A program made the position numbers and the translations under genes. From a virus, in the IMG/VR virus record IMGVR_UViG_3300006919_011815, positions 1-24,458 of that record: a stretch of 24,458 bases of DNA; one strand, 5' to 3'. The stretch's first letter is position 1, and each line of letters begins with the position of its first letter. Below are positions 6,089 through 16,600 of the stretch, in pieces. Under the pieces are notes generated by a model. That model worked only from the letters and a program-made list of their open reading frames with translations. It had not been told where the DNA came from and did no database searches.

Positions 6089-7915
6089 ATGAGCCTTCAA
6101 GATTTTACAGACTACAGCCTTCCAAAGAATGCTTATCTCACTTTTGACGCTAACTCTTTAAAAGGGTTAATTATTGATAGGCTTAATGAAAATGAAACTT
6201 TTACAGATCAGAACTTCGAAGGATCGAATTTTAGTGCATTTATTGATGTTGTAGCTTATATGTATCACGTGTTATTGTTTCAGCTAAACACAACTTCAAA
6301 CGAGTCGACCTTTAACACTGCAACTATTTATGAAAACATGAATAAGTTGGTATCTAATATAGGATATAACCCACTAGGTGATCAAACATCACTTGTTAAT
6401 ATATCTCTTTCTGTATCGAATTTACCCTCTAACGTGTATACAATTCCTAGGTTTAGTTCTATAGCTGCAAACGGTAGTACTTACGTTACTATAGATGATA
6501 TTACATTTGAAAAAACAACTGATAATACTTTAGAGACTGTAACTACTTCCAATAGTACGCTTTATCAAGGAGTTGTAACTGAGACAACGTTCAACGCAAC
6601 CGGGGAGCCATATGAAAATATTATTTTAGTTGATACGTTTACCTCTAAACAATTTAAACAAAGTGTATCTAATGTTAAAAATACTAAATTTGTTAGCGAT
6701 AATACTTTTAATATATTTGTACAAAATAATTCCACTGGAGTTTGGACTGAATATACTGAAACATCTTCACTATTCTTAGAAGATTCAGATGCTAAGAAGT
6801 ATGAAAAACGACTTAATGGTAGCGGTAATTATGAATTTAAGTTTGGTAATAATTTAAATGGTAAGCAATTAGATGCTAATGATACTGTATTAATTTATTA
6901 TGTTACCTCGGATAATGAGGCCGGTATTATAAATCCTAATGCATTTGTAGATACCCCATTTGCGTTATACGGGTCTCCCACTTTCAATACTATTAAAGAT
7001 ATTATATATACTTCTGATCAAACATTGGTACTTCCTTCTCAACTTAGCAATATTTCTATTGACAATCAATTTGGTTCATCACCAACCAAAGTGGCTGAAA
7101 CTGTTACAGAAATAAGACGAAATGCGCCAAAAGTTTTTGCTTCTCAAAATCGCTTAGTTACAAAGAACGATTATGAGTATCAGATTAATAGAAACTTTAA
7201 TAATATAACCCGGAATGTAAAGATTTTATCCAACCAAGAATATACATCGAAGGTATTATCATATTACAATGAAATTGGGCTAGCAAATGGTAACGATGAT
7301 GCTCGTGTTTTATATTCACAAGTATTGTTTTCTTCGTCAACATCTTTTAACAATGTATACGTGTATACAGCTCCAACTAGTAATCCAACGTTAAATGGTC
7401 TTTCACCAAATTATTTAAATCCTGCCCAGAAACAATTAATTACAGATTTTTGTGATAGTAAAAAAGATATAACACAAAATGTAGTTATTTCAGACCCAAT
7501 TTTTAAGGCATTTTCTTTTGGAGCTCCAAACACTAATGACAATTCTGTTGACGATACGGTTAATAATTCTTCACTTCGAGTTACCTTAGATAAAAACCAA
7601 GCTATCAATGATGGTGCTGTTAAATCTGCAATTTACAATATTATTAATAACTATTTTGAGGCAGTACAATTAGGTAATATAATATCAGTAGCTAATATTA
7701 CAACAGATATTCTTAATATACCTGGAGTTACGGCCATAGATACTATTAATGGTGATAGTATAGTCCCCAACTTAAACTTTATTATTTGGAATCCGGATTA
7801 CAAAGAACAAGATAATGTTCTTCAATCACTCAACTACCAATTGGAAGACTTCCAGTTTGCATATTTTTACAATATTCAAAATATTACGAATAAGATTGCT
7901 ATACGACGATTGTAA
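6089..7915 (+). CDS. 6: Baseplate wedge protein, gp6-like (baseplate J-like)
   Basis: The 608-residue protein directly follows gp25. The central segment AETVTEIRRNAPKVFASQNRLVTKNDYEYQI (about residues 335-365) is the baseplate-J/gp6 signature of an Ala-Pro stretch, 'nRlVT..DYe' and following helix. The N-terminal YSLPKNAYLTFDANSLKGLIIDRLNE and FIDVVAYMYHVLLFQLN (about 50-75) fit the wedge-core helices. The C-terminal third has a strand-rich domain with GNIISVANITTDILNIPGVTAID, also typical of the family. gp6 forms the inner ring of the baseplate and transmits the sheath-contraction signal. Length and position are as expected for T4-like phages. Confidence 0.88.
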   Translation: MSLQDFTDYSLPKNAYLTFDANSLKGLIIDRLNENETFTDQNFEGSNFSAFIDVVAYMYHVLLFQLNTTSNESTFNTATIYENMNKLVSNIGYNPLGDQTSLVNISLSVSNLPSNVYTIPRFSSIAANGSTYVTIDDITFEKTTDNTLETVTTSNSTLYQGVVTETTFNATGEPYENIILVDTFTSKQFKQSVSNVKNTKFVSDNTFNIFVQNNSTGVWTEYTETSSLFLEDSDAKKYEKRLNGSGNYEFKFGNNLNGKQLDANDTVLIYYVTSDNEAGIINPNAFVDTPFALYGSPTFNTIKDIIYTSDQTLVLPSQLSNISIDNQFGSSPTKVAETVTEIRRNAPKVFASQNRLVTKNDYEYQINRNFNNITRNVKILSNQEYTSKVLSYYNEIGLANGNDDARVLYSQVLFSSSTSFNNVYVYTAPTSNPTLNGLSPNYLNPAQKQLITDFCDSKKDITQNVVISDPIFKAFSFGAPNTNDNSVDDTVNNSSLRVTLDKNQAINDGAVKSAIYNIINNYFEAVQLGNIISVANITTDILNIPGVTAIDTINGDSIVPNLNFIIWNPDYKEQDNVLQSLNYQLEDFQFAYFYNIQNITNKIAIRRL

Positions 7916-7916
7916 G

Positions 7917-7924
7917 ATTAAATA
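7917..7924 (+). promoter_or_regulatory. Late-promoter-like octamer before PKD-domain gene
   Basis: ATTAAATA begins two bases after the gp6-like stop and ends six bases (TGTTAT) before the ATG at 7931. The 15-base intergenic gap therefore consists almost entirely of the motif and its spacer. Confidence 0.5.
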
Positions 7925-7930
7925 TGTTAT

Positions 7931-10159
7931 ATGTCGCTAAGTTCTCTACAACTCGATTCCTCCGGTGAATTCGATTTGCTATATAATTTTTTCCACGTGC
8001 GGGATTATAGAAACGTGGAGACGTATGAGAGCTACGCATTACCATTTACTCCACTGTCGTTTATACCAAATTTAACTGATGGTATAGAAGATTTTGTATC
8101 TAATAAAAGATTAGTGTGGGATTTCGGTGATGGTACAACTGTAGAGAGTATTACCGCTTCTCACTCTTATGATAAACCTGGTCGATATAAAGTTACATGT
8201 TATTTATATGATAAAAATGGTACCGGTTACCTAGATACATTTTCATCAAAAGTAAATATTAAGGACTATATTGAAGATGAGCTAACCATTAGTATTAATT
8301 CCACATTAACAGCTAATACGGGTCAGTTACAGACCCCCTTTACTATTAATAGGTACAATTCTTATAGGTCTGTTAAGAATAACCTACCTACCATAGTGGC
8401 GTATTCCTCTGCTGGTAAAGATAATGATTACTTTCGTAACGGCTATATTGACGAGACTTACGGGCACCTGAGACCATCTTCTTCCTTTGTGCAGATCTTA
8501 ACATCTACCGGGGGTGTAGAAAATGTAGATGTTAGTAATATTATTACAGAAAACACACCTATTTACATTAAATTGAGTAGTGCAGAAATAGTATCGGTTG
8601 ACAAAACAGATCCAGAAGCATTTTATGCAGGATTAACAGGTACTGCGGATGTATATTTCAAGAGTGATTTTCCAGGAAATTATAATCTTACCTTTGGTTA
8701 TCAACAAGGGAGTATTTTTGAATATGCTAATACAACAAATTACGGTGTATCTGCTATTATCGAATCTAATAATACCTATGATAGATTATCATTCTCTTCT
8801 AATGGTATAGATGGTGAAGGAGTGGGTAACTCACTATCAACTTTCAACATTGGTACAACTAAATTTGCAACTACAAAAATTGCATTTGTTACTAAAGTAA
8901 AAGATACTAATAATTTTACACAAAAAAATATGCCATTGTTGAGCGCTGTCAGTGGTCAAGATTTAAATCTAGTTTTAACAGACGGTACAACCAACTACGA
9001 TGTTGTATTTACGTCTAATTTTCAAACTCTATCCACTCTTGATACAGGTGGGTTTTACAAAGGTTATTTTGTAAGTAACAATTCCTCAACGTTAGAGAAT
9101 GTATATCTTTCCGGTCATACAACTTATTTAGGTAATGTAATATCTGGTGCTAGTAATACTTTTACATTATACCCAAGTAGTTTCTATACTATTGCAAAAG
9201 AAGGTGAGAATATTGACTTTAAACAAACGTTTAAAGATATTGCAATTCAACCACTCTTTACTGATTCTAAAATTTTAATGAGTGATTTCTTGGGATCTAT
9301 TTTTGGGGATTTAAGCTCAACACAAGATGCTATTGGTAAGGCTACATATGAAAAGATTCAAAATTTCTTCGATAATAATTCTTCTATAGATGAGAGTAAT
9401 GTTGACGAGTTAGATAGTATTTTGCAAATGCTTGAATTGCCGGAATTAACTAAATATTCTTTTCCAGCTAAATTAAATCGACTTATCGATTTACTTTCTA
9501 TTAGTAAGTCTCAATTATTTGGTAGACGTAATAGAAATCAAACACATTATCAATCGTATGGTTATAGTGATAGTGAATTTTATGGTTATAATTTAGGTAA
9601 CAGGTTAACAGCTAGTAGTACTATTATTGCTGGGCAATCAATAGTAGCAGCTGAAAAGTATAGTGGTAAATTTATTACTCTGAATACTACTTTACCATTG
9701 AGTGCTAGAATTACTCCTACAATTGCTACTACAACAGGTTTTGTATATGGGACTTCTACCGGTCAATTAATATCTGCAACTTCTGACCAGCTTGATAGTG
9801 GTACGTTTATTACAATTGAGCAATTTAGCCAATGTGGGATTGCTACTGAAAGTAATGTTGAGATGTTTACACAACCTCTCTCTACTAGCTCTACGTATTA
9901 CAGATTAAGTGATTATAACTCAAGCTGGGGATGGCCGCTTATATTAGGTGATGGTCGCGATCTTTTAGATGTTTATAATTTTTATTACCAACAAGAAGTA
10001 ACAACGAATATTGAAAACTCTATAATTGATTTTACTGATCCTAATAACACTATTTCTTACACTCTTACTTCATATAATGATTGGGCAAAAAACAACGGCA
10101 CTATGTCAAATATTTTCTCCCAATCCTTGTATGAAGGTCTTAAACTTTTTGAAGATTAA
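7931..10159 (+). CDS. Large baseplate/tail protein with N-terminal PKD domain
   Basis: The protein has 742 residues. A PKD domain spans about 45-110, with the hallmark WDFGDG at 63-68, then HSYDKPGRYKVTCYLYD. The middle is strand-rich and rich in Asn/Ser/Thr. Residues about 440-535 are helical (KQTFKDIAIQPLFTDSKILMSDFLGSIFGDL through a Leu-rich SIDESNVDELDSILQMLELPE and LNRLIDLLSISKSQLFGRRNR). The C-terminal quarter has a Tyr/Trp-rich segment (SSWGWPLILGDGRDLLDVYNFYYQQ) and ends with NSIIDFTDPNNTISYTL. PKD domains in tail proteins usually act as spacers or carbohydrate-contact modules. Its place straight after gp6 suggests a wedge or peripheral baseplate component. I cannot name a T4 counterpart with confidence. 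Confidence 0.75.
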   Translation: MSLSSLQLDSSGEFDLLYNFFHVRDYRNVETYESYALPFTPLSFIPNLTDGIEDFVSNKRLVWDFGDGTTVESITASHSYDKPGRYKVTCYLYDKNGTGYLDTFSSKVNIKDYIEDELTISINSTLTANTGQLQTPFTINRYNSYRSVKNNLPTIVAYSSAGKDNDYFRNGYIDETYGHLRPSSSFVQILTSTGGVENVDVSNIITENTPIYIKLSSAEIVSVDKTDPEAFYAGLTGTADVYFKSDFPGNYNLTFGYQQGSIFEYANTTNYGVSAIIESNNTYDRLSFSSNGIDGEGVGNSLSTFNIGTTKFATTKIAFVTKVKDTNNFTQKNMPLLSAVSGQDLNLVLTDGTTNYDVVFTSNFQTLSTLDTGGFYKGYFVSNNSSTLENVYLSGHTTYLGNVISGASNTFTLYPSSFYTIAKEGENIDFKQTFKDIAIQPLFTDSKILMSDFLGSIFGDLSSTQDAIGKATYEKIQNFFDNNSSIDESNVDELDSILQMLELPELTKYSFPAKLNRLIDLLSISKSQLFGRRNRNQTHYQSYGYSDSEFYGYNLGNRLTASSTIIAGQSIVAAEKYSGKFITLNTTLPLSARITPTIATTTGFVYGTSTGQLISATSDQLDSGTFITIEQFSQCGIATESNVEMFTQPLSTSSTYYRLSDYNSSWGWPLILGDGRDLLDVYNFYYQQEVTTNIENSIIDFTDPNNTISYTLTSYNDWAKNNGTMSNIFSQSLYEGLKLFED

Positions 10160-10164
10160 TAATT

Positions 10165-13083
10165 ATGCCCGACCAATCTATAAGAACAGTTCTAGTTAAG
10201 TACTCTATCACTAATCCTGATATAACAGATGGTGTATATAGAGATACCGTGGCCCCGTTTTCTTTTCTAGATTTTATCAATAATACACAGGCTGACTATT
10301 CACCTGAGGAGTATAGCTCATTCTATAGTGCCTACCTTCAAAACTGGTATAGCCAACAAGGCACTTCAAAACAAGTACAAGAAACCGAATTCAAAGATTA
10401 TTACAGACAATTTATTAAAGAGATTGTTATTAATTATACTACAGAAACGGAGAAACGTTTTTTAGAAAAGATCGATTTCAACGACCCTACCGATTTAGAT
10501 GTAGCTATACCTTTTTTTGCAAACCGGCTCAAAGATATCGCGCTGTTCTATAAAAAGAAACGGGATGAAGGTAAATATGTAATTGATAGAAATAAGATCA
10601 AAGGTAGTACTACTGGTTTAGAGAAAGCAATTTTTGATAACATTTACAATTTTGTTTTTAACACAGAAGACTCTCTCGACACGCAAAATGAATCTGTATT
10701 AGCCGCTGTTAAAAATTTAGGTATAGAGATTGAAGAATTTATTGATGTATATGGTGATTATTTTGATCTTACAGATACAGATAATAGTAATAATATTAAC
10801 GAAGTTGAGGCCAAATATTACTTAGATCCATCAGGTATAAATGCCATTTCTACCGGTGATAACTTTTTAACTAATTTACGTACTTTTAAAATTAATCCAC
10901 CTACTCTAACTCCAGATGAGTTTGATGCTATTTGTAACCCTGATAACGCGTTAGTTCAAATATACAATGAATATAAAACTGGTGGGTTATCGATTGCTCA
11001 GTTTTATTCTTTAAAAAGATCGTTAATATCTAAATATATTGGTACCGATATATACTATATTGATACTACTACAACACCTGCAACATCAGGACTTATGGTA
11101 AGGGCAGATAATCCTGCTACTAATTCTCTTAATTTGCAAGGAGTTGATACTGCAACAGTGGAGAGTAATCAAACAAAGCTTTTGAGAGACGTTGGTCTTA
11201 ATTTTAAAGAAGATGATATTGGACTTTTTAAACTGCAAGCAGAAACTTTTTTATATAATATAGATACTACTTCGTTGGAAAACGGGAATGTATATATTTT
11301 CCCCGATCCAGCACAATATGGTAATGTTTCAACTAACCCACAGCCAGTATACCCAATATATTACAAATTCGATTATAGATTCAATACAAGAAACGTATCG
11401 AGTGGATTAGCAGCTGGGGATCCTAAAATTACAAATAAAGCTACCACCTTTGAATCATATACCACGAGAGAGCGTAATGATACTCAATTAAAAGATCGTA
11501 ACGATCTTAGCTATAAACTAAATTTTACCGACTTATATAATCAGGGGATAATTAGCAAATATCAAACAGATATTTACGGCAATGAATATGCTTTGTTTAA
11601 AAGTGAACCTTTAAAACCCATAGATACCAACGCATCAACCCAGGTAAAAAATTTACTATTAAACGGTCATGTGTTTTTTGATACAGACAGTGGTTATAAT
11701 TTTAATTATTCATTAACTGAAGTTTCTGGCACTACTGTTAAATCTGGACTTAGTACATATACAAACGGTCTTACTGCTTTAAATAATCCGTTTACTTTAT
11801 ATATGAGGGAATTTTACCCTTATCAAGAACTTATCCAGGATACTAGAAATATTAAACCTTTTTGGCGGGATGGTGGTGCCTTTACCTTTTTGGACGGGTC
11901 TGAGCTTCCTAATCCTTTAACTGGGTTGGGTCCAGGTTATCCTGCATCTACTAATTACTATTATACAGTTCTCGCTGAAGGTACATTCCCAACACCTGTT
12001 GATCTACAAACTAATCAAACTCCGCTATCAGATATTACTACGGAGGCTGCTTTTAATATTATTACGGAAACTTCTGAACTTACTTTTGATGTAGATATAA
12101 GATACTATCTTTCAGCCGGTGGGCAGTACAAACGATATGAAGGAGGGTTTTTTACAGACGATATTACATTACCTAATGACTTTATATACTCAGATAATTA
12201 CCGTTATATAGATAGTACCGATTCTAGAGGTTCTACTGTTGTATCTAATCTTAGTTCATCAAATAGTTCACTTACAAAAGAAGAACAAAAAACCTTAGAG
12301 GGTAAGTTGTATGTAAAAAATGGATCTTATTCAACATCGGAACTATTATCATCTGCTCTAGCTAAAACAATTACAAAATACTCAACTGCAGTTCAAAATC
12401 AAATTAATCAGAATCTTATAGATTTTGATATTATTCAAAATACTATTTTCCTCGAAACTAACTCTAGTCTTATTGTCGATAAAATAAGTTACAAAAATGG
12501 TAAATTTACTCAACCTGCCACTAACAACACCCTATACTCTGTTAATAGTAGCAATATGGTAGAAGTCTTTACAAATAGATTTTATGTTGAAGATACAAAT
12601 ATGATTTATTTTGCGCGTTTCCAGGATGATATAAATGATACATGTGGCCCGGTAGCAGATAACTATAAGGCAGTTTACCCGGAAATTTACGAATACAATA
12701 TTCAACAAAATACATCAAAAAAGATATATCCAGAAGGGGTTACAGATGCATCACTAAGTGCTTTTGAACTAAATATACCATCTATATCAAATAGAAATTA
12801 TACTCCTGATTCAGTACACACCCCAACAATAGCATATAATAGTTTGAATGATTTGTTTAAGTTAACGTATATTGTAAATGATAAAAATGATTTTTCACAT
12901 ATAGTTGATGTATCTTTTAAAATGTCAGATAATAAACTTTCCGTTATAGATTCAAATAGATATGAATCATTAAATAATATTACAAGAACATCAACATTTG
13001 GAGATACAACTAACTTTAACTCTGTTTCCGCTAGCAACGGTTCCTTTACAAGAGATTCTACAAACTTCACCTTTAATGTATAA
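10165..13083 (+). CDS. Large uncharacterised virion-type protein
   Basis: This 972-residue protein starts six bases after the preceding stop and has neither the octamer nor a good Shine-Dalgarno, so it is probably read from the upstream message. The N-terminal 210 residues are helical and charged, including FANRLKDIALFYKKKRDEGK and GSTTGLEKAIFDNIYNF, a pattern I associate with baseplate-attached structural proteins. An EF-hand-like Asp/Asn run (DLTDTDNSNNINEVE, about 199-213) could bind calcium. The rest is strand-rich, low in Cys and rich in Tyr, Asn and Thr, as in tail-surface proteins. There is no signal peptide or membrane segment. Its stop overlaps the next gene's ATG. Function is unassigned; a structural role is inferred from size, composition and operon position. 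Confidence 0.7.
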   Translation: MPDQSIRTVLVKYSITNPDITDGVYRDTVAPFSFLDFINNTQADYSPEEYSSFYSAYLQNWYSQQGTSKQVQETEFKDYYRQFIKEIVINYTTETEKRFLEKIDFNDPTDLDVAIPFFANRLKDIALFYKKKRDEGKYVIDRNKIKGSTTGLEKAIFDNIYNFVFNTEDSLDTQNESVLAAVKNLGIEIEEFIDVYGDYFDLTDTDNSNNINEVEAKYYLDPSGINAISTGDNFLTNLRTFKINPPTLTPDEFDAICNPDNALVQIYNEYKTGGLSIAQFYSLKRSLISKYIGTDIYYIDTTTTPATSGLMVRADNPATNSLNLQGVDTATVESNQTKLLRDVGLNFKEDDIGLFKLQAETFLYNIDTTSLENGNVYIFPDPAQYGNVSTNPQPVYPIYYKFDYRFNTRNVSSGLAAGDPKITNKATTFESYTTRERNDTQLKDRNDLSYKLNFTDLYNQGIISKYQTDIYGNEYALFKSEPLKPIDTNASTQVKNLLLNGHVFFDTDSGYNFNYSLTEVSGTTVKSGLSTYTNGLTALNNPFTLYMREFYPYQELIQDTRNIKPFWRDGGAFTFLDGSELPNPLTGLGPGYPASTNYYYTVLAEGTFPTPVDLQTNQTPLSDITTEAAFNIITETSELTFDVDIRYYLSAGGQYKRYEGGFFTDDITLPNDFIYSDNYRYIDSTDSRGSTVVSNLSSSNSSLTKEEQKTLEGKLYVKNGSYSTSELLSSALAKTITKYSTAVQNQINQNLIDFDIIQNTIFLETNSSLIVDKISYKNGKFTQPATNNTLYSVNSSNMVEVFTNRFYVEDTNMIYFARFQDDINDTCGPVADNYKAVYPEIYEYNIQQNTSKKIYPEGVTDASLSAFELNIPSISNRNYTPDSVHTPTIAYNSLNDLFKLTYIVNDKNDFSHIVDVSFKMSDNKLSVIDSNRYESLNNITRTSTFGDTTNFNSVSASNGSFTRDSTNFTFNV

Positions 13084-13604
13084 TGAGCACGATTTTTATT
13101 AACCTTTCATCTGTAACTCAAAATATTAATGTAATAGGCGACGAAATACTGTTTAAAGGAGCGCCAACGATAAATTTTGTGCTTACTGGAATTTCCGAAA
13201 CATCTAGTTCAGCACTTACGTTAGATATCAATTGGGGCGATTCAAGCACTACTCAATATGCACAAAAAGATATTGTATTTAACTATAAAACTAAATCTAT
13301 TTTTGATGAAGTGTTGTATGGTAAAGTAGGTGGAACTATTTTAAATCAATATGAGCACACTTATGTACCTTCTACAAGTTCCTTTTTTACTAATCTTACT
13401 GCTCAGTTTCTAATACATTATAATAACGGATTTTACGCAAATATTAATCAACCTATTAAATTAATTCGGGAAAGTTATTATGATAATATACAGAAGCTTG
13501 GAATTACATCAACACAAATGATAGGGGCTTCGGCTAGTAATACAATAGCTAATTTGCAATCTAAATTTAATAACGCTACATATATCACTTTCTTGAATAA
13601 TTGA
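13083..13604 (+). CDS. Small PKD-like beta-sandwich protein
   Basis: This 173-residue protein has its ATG overlapping the previous TAA by one base. It contains a diverged PKD-like pattern: LDINWGDSSTTQYAQKD (WGDS in place of FGDG, about residues 48-64), then LNQYEHTYVPSTSSFFTNLTAQFLIHYNNG, where 'YEHTY' replaces the usual 'HTYa.pG.Y'. A short helical tail (IANLQSKFNNATYITFLNN) follows. It is likely an accessory tail protein partnering the 972-residue protein, given the coupling. The fold call is by motif only. Confidence 0.65.
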   Translation: MSTIFINLSSVTQNINVIGDEILFKGAPTINFVLTGISETSSSALTLDINWGDSSTTQYAQKDIVFNYKTKSIFDEVLYGKVGGTILNQYEHTYVPSTSSFFTNLTAQFLIHYNNGFYANINQPIKLIRESYYDNIQKLGITSTQMIGASASNTIANLQSKFNNATYITFLNN

Positions 13605-13624
13605 TTGCGTCTCACGATTGTACC

Positions 13625-13632
13625 ATTAAATA
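13625..13632 (+). promoter_or_regulatory. Late-promoter-like octamer before 1106-residue gene
   Basis: ATTAAATA lies in the 37-base gap after the 173-residue gene, with nine bases between it and the ATG at 13642. ATGs at 13632 and 13636 are out of frame with the long gene, so 13642 is the start. Confidence 0.45.
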
Positions 13633-13641
13633 TGTATGTAA

Positions 13642-16600
13642 ATGGCGACAACCAATACATACTCTGTTAGCTCTGTTTCTTTTCCAACAGCGGAATATAA
13701 TGATAGGTTTATATCATTTGAGCAAACTAAATCAACGTTAGAGCAAGGGTTAGATGTTAACCTTATCGACGCTCTTTCTGGTGCACGTGATAGTAAAATT
13801 AATAATTACTCATCTTTTTACTTAACCGGTAAAAATAAATTATCTAACTTTATATCTGTATCTTCACCTTCACAAGATCCTGCTATATCGTTAGTTACAA
13901 AAATTGGATTTGAACGTCCTAATAATCAATCTTCTAAATATTTTTATATCTTCAAGAGTAACGAGAGTGTAACTACTGATCAAAAAGCGTTGGGCATACA
14001 ACCTCTCAATAAAACCGGGTTGTTTGAAAATAATTATTTTTTCGAAATTGAAGCGTTAAATAATAACTTATGTAGGATCAAGCATAACGATGGACTATTT
14101 GATTTTTATCTTAATTATAATAATACGCCGGGTATAGATAAATTTGTATTCTACCGTAATACAGATGATTATAAAGGTATTATTCGTGAGCAAAGTGATG
14201 TATTTAGATATGTTTTAGATGATGACGGGTACTTGCAACTATTTAAATTTAACAATAATGTGCTTAATATTGTTGCATTAAGTGGTGACCAGCTTACCCT
14301 TACACCTTTGTTATCAGGCAGTCTTAACCGTGGTATTAATAACTTAATGCATATTGATTACTCGTTAGATCAAAACAAACAGTATATAAATAAAAGTTTT
14401 GCTAAATATAATGTAAGAAAGTCATCTAATTTAATTTTAGATACAGCAAATAGCAGTTTAAATGAAGATGGTCAATACATGCTTACAACCGCGTATAATA
14501 CTATCTCTGCTGATAATTTCAAACTAAATTATATAACATTAGATACTAACCGTTCGGAATTTAACTTTGTTAAACGTGGTTCTAATATGGTAGATAGTCC
14601 TATCGGATTGGGGCGCGATCCTAGAGAATATTATAATTTAAATTCTGGTAACAATCAAGAAAGGGGTTTAGATAAGATTAACCTCAACTATAGCTTTTAT
14701 GATAAAGACGTGTACGTGGAAAATGGCACTGATACTTATTTCACTGCTCCCTCTTCAATTTACCCCTACAATAGGCTCAACATTAACGATACAACTTTCG
14801 CTTATAATGGTGCTTTCGCTGGGCCTACTCCTTTTTTAGCTGATAAAATTTTTATTAGGAGACAAAACACAACTCAATATGATAATGGCAGATATTTATG
14901 CACATGGTTATCAGGTGGTAATTTAGGAGAGCAAGGAATATGGGTTGATAGATACTATTACCCAGATAAGATCTCTAAAAGTGCAGCATTATCGTCAACA
15001 CCAGTTTATGCACCATCTTTCCAGGATAGTGTAGATACTATTAATCTTAAAGTATCTGATGCTATTATTAATAAAGAAAAGTTCTTTGACAAACTAAGTG
15101 ATGCTGCTATAGAGCCAAATATAGCTATTAAATATGAAAGAATTGGTAATGCAGATATTAAAGAGATTGTTAATAGCTCTGCACCATTAGTTTCTGCATT
15201 CGATATGTACAATACCTCTCGTGTTGTTAGGGGGGAAACAGAAAATTACTGTACCGATGTTGATACACGTGAATTAACGTTTGATGGTAGTAATTATACT
15301 ATTTTTAACGTTTCTGATGATATAGATAAAACCAAAAATTTCACGTTAAATTTTGATATGTATTTAGATCCGATGAACCAGTACGGATTTGAATTATTAG
15401 GTAATAATACTAATAGAGGGTTTGGCATTTTTCAAGATCAAACAGTTACCCCGTTTATCCATGTTGTAAGTGATCAAACGTTATACATATATAATACAGA
15501 TTTTGAATTACGAAATAAAATAGAATTTAAAACAAAAATTAAACAGGTATTCAAAAGAAGTGCATTAGATGATTATATAGTTACTACCTCTGGTAATCTC
15601 TTTTACAAAGTTAATACACAAGGTAATAAGATTAAATTAGATTGTGGTAGTGATATTTTAGAATATATTGGTTATTATCAAATGCATAATAATATCGATT
15701 TTATTTCCAGTGATCAAAAAGTTCGTAGAATTAATACCAATACATTTGCTGTTTCCACTCTATCAGCGGCAGAATTTGATGTATATGAAAAGGAATTTTG
15801 TCTGTATGATAATGTTTTAGAGTATAATGACACTATATATAAATTACCTGGAACTAATAACAATTGGGAAAACGATTCTACTGTTTTTTATCAAGTTAGT
15901 AATTTTGTAGTTAAGCATAACTTAGACAGTGCTCCGGAGGCTTTTCTTAAAACAGATATTAAAGATTTTTTAGTTGTTCGAGATAAAATTTATATACTTA
16001 AACCTACTGAATATTTTATCTTTAATACGAGTGGTATTTTTGAGCTATCAGGATCAATTGGTAATATTACTATACCCAGCCCAGCAACTGAAACGACTGT
16101 AGCTCTTTCCGGTGGAACATTTATTTCAATGGACTGGGTTAATGAATATCGCAATGGTGTAAACTTTCAATATCCTGTATTATTAGCTGAAGGTAATGAT
16201 GATAAGCTATATCTCTCTAAAGGTACTATGCCATCATTAACAGCAGCTGTTTTATCTGGGGTTTCATTTGGTCATAATACCCCTGCTACAAAATTAACAA
16301 ATTATAACGTTATTAACCATCTCTATGATTCATCATCTATAGATTTTAAATTAACATTAACCAATTATTTAGATACGGAGGATATTCTTACCAAAACGAT
16401 CTCTTTTGATCCTGCAAATTTTGAACCAGGATTTTATAATTTTACTTATAGGTTAGACACTATACAAGGTAACTCAACCTTATATATAAATGCTGAACTA
16501 TATGAAAATCAAACGTTTTCCCCAGGTAAGTATATGATTCAAGATATATTTAGTGATGAGTTTTTTATTGGCTCGGCAGGATTTCAAAGTAACATGGATC

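Noticed and set aside
14386-14396. TATAAATA inside the 1106-residue gene
   Set aside because: It is within a coding region with no start codon at the right spacing; such matches are expected by chance in AT-rich DNA.
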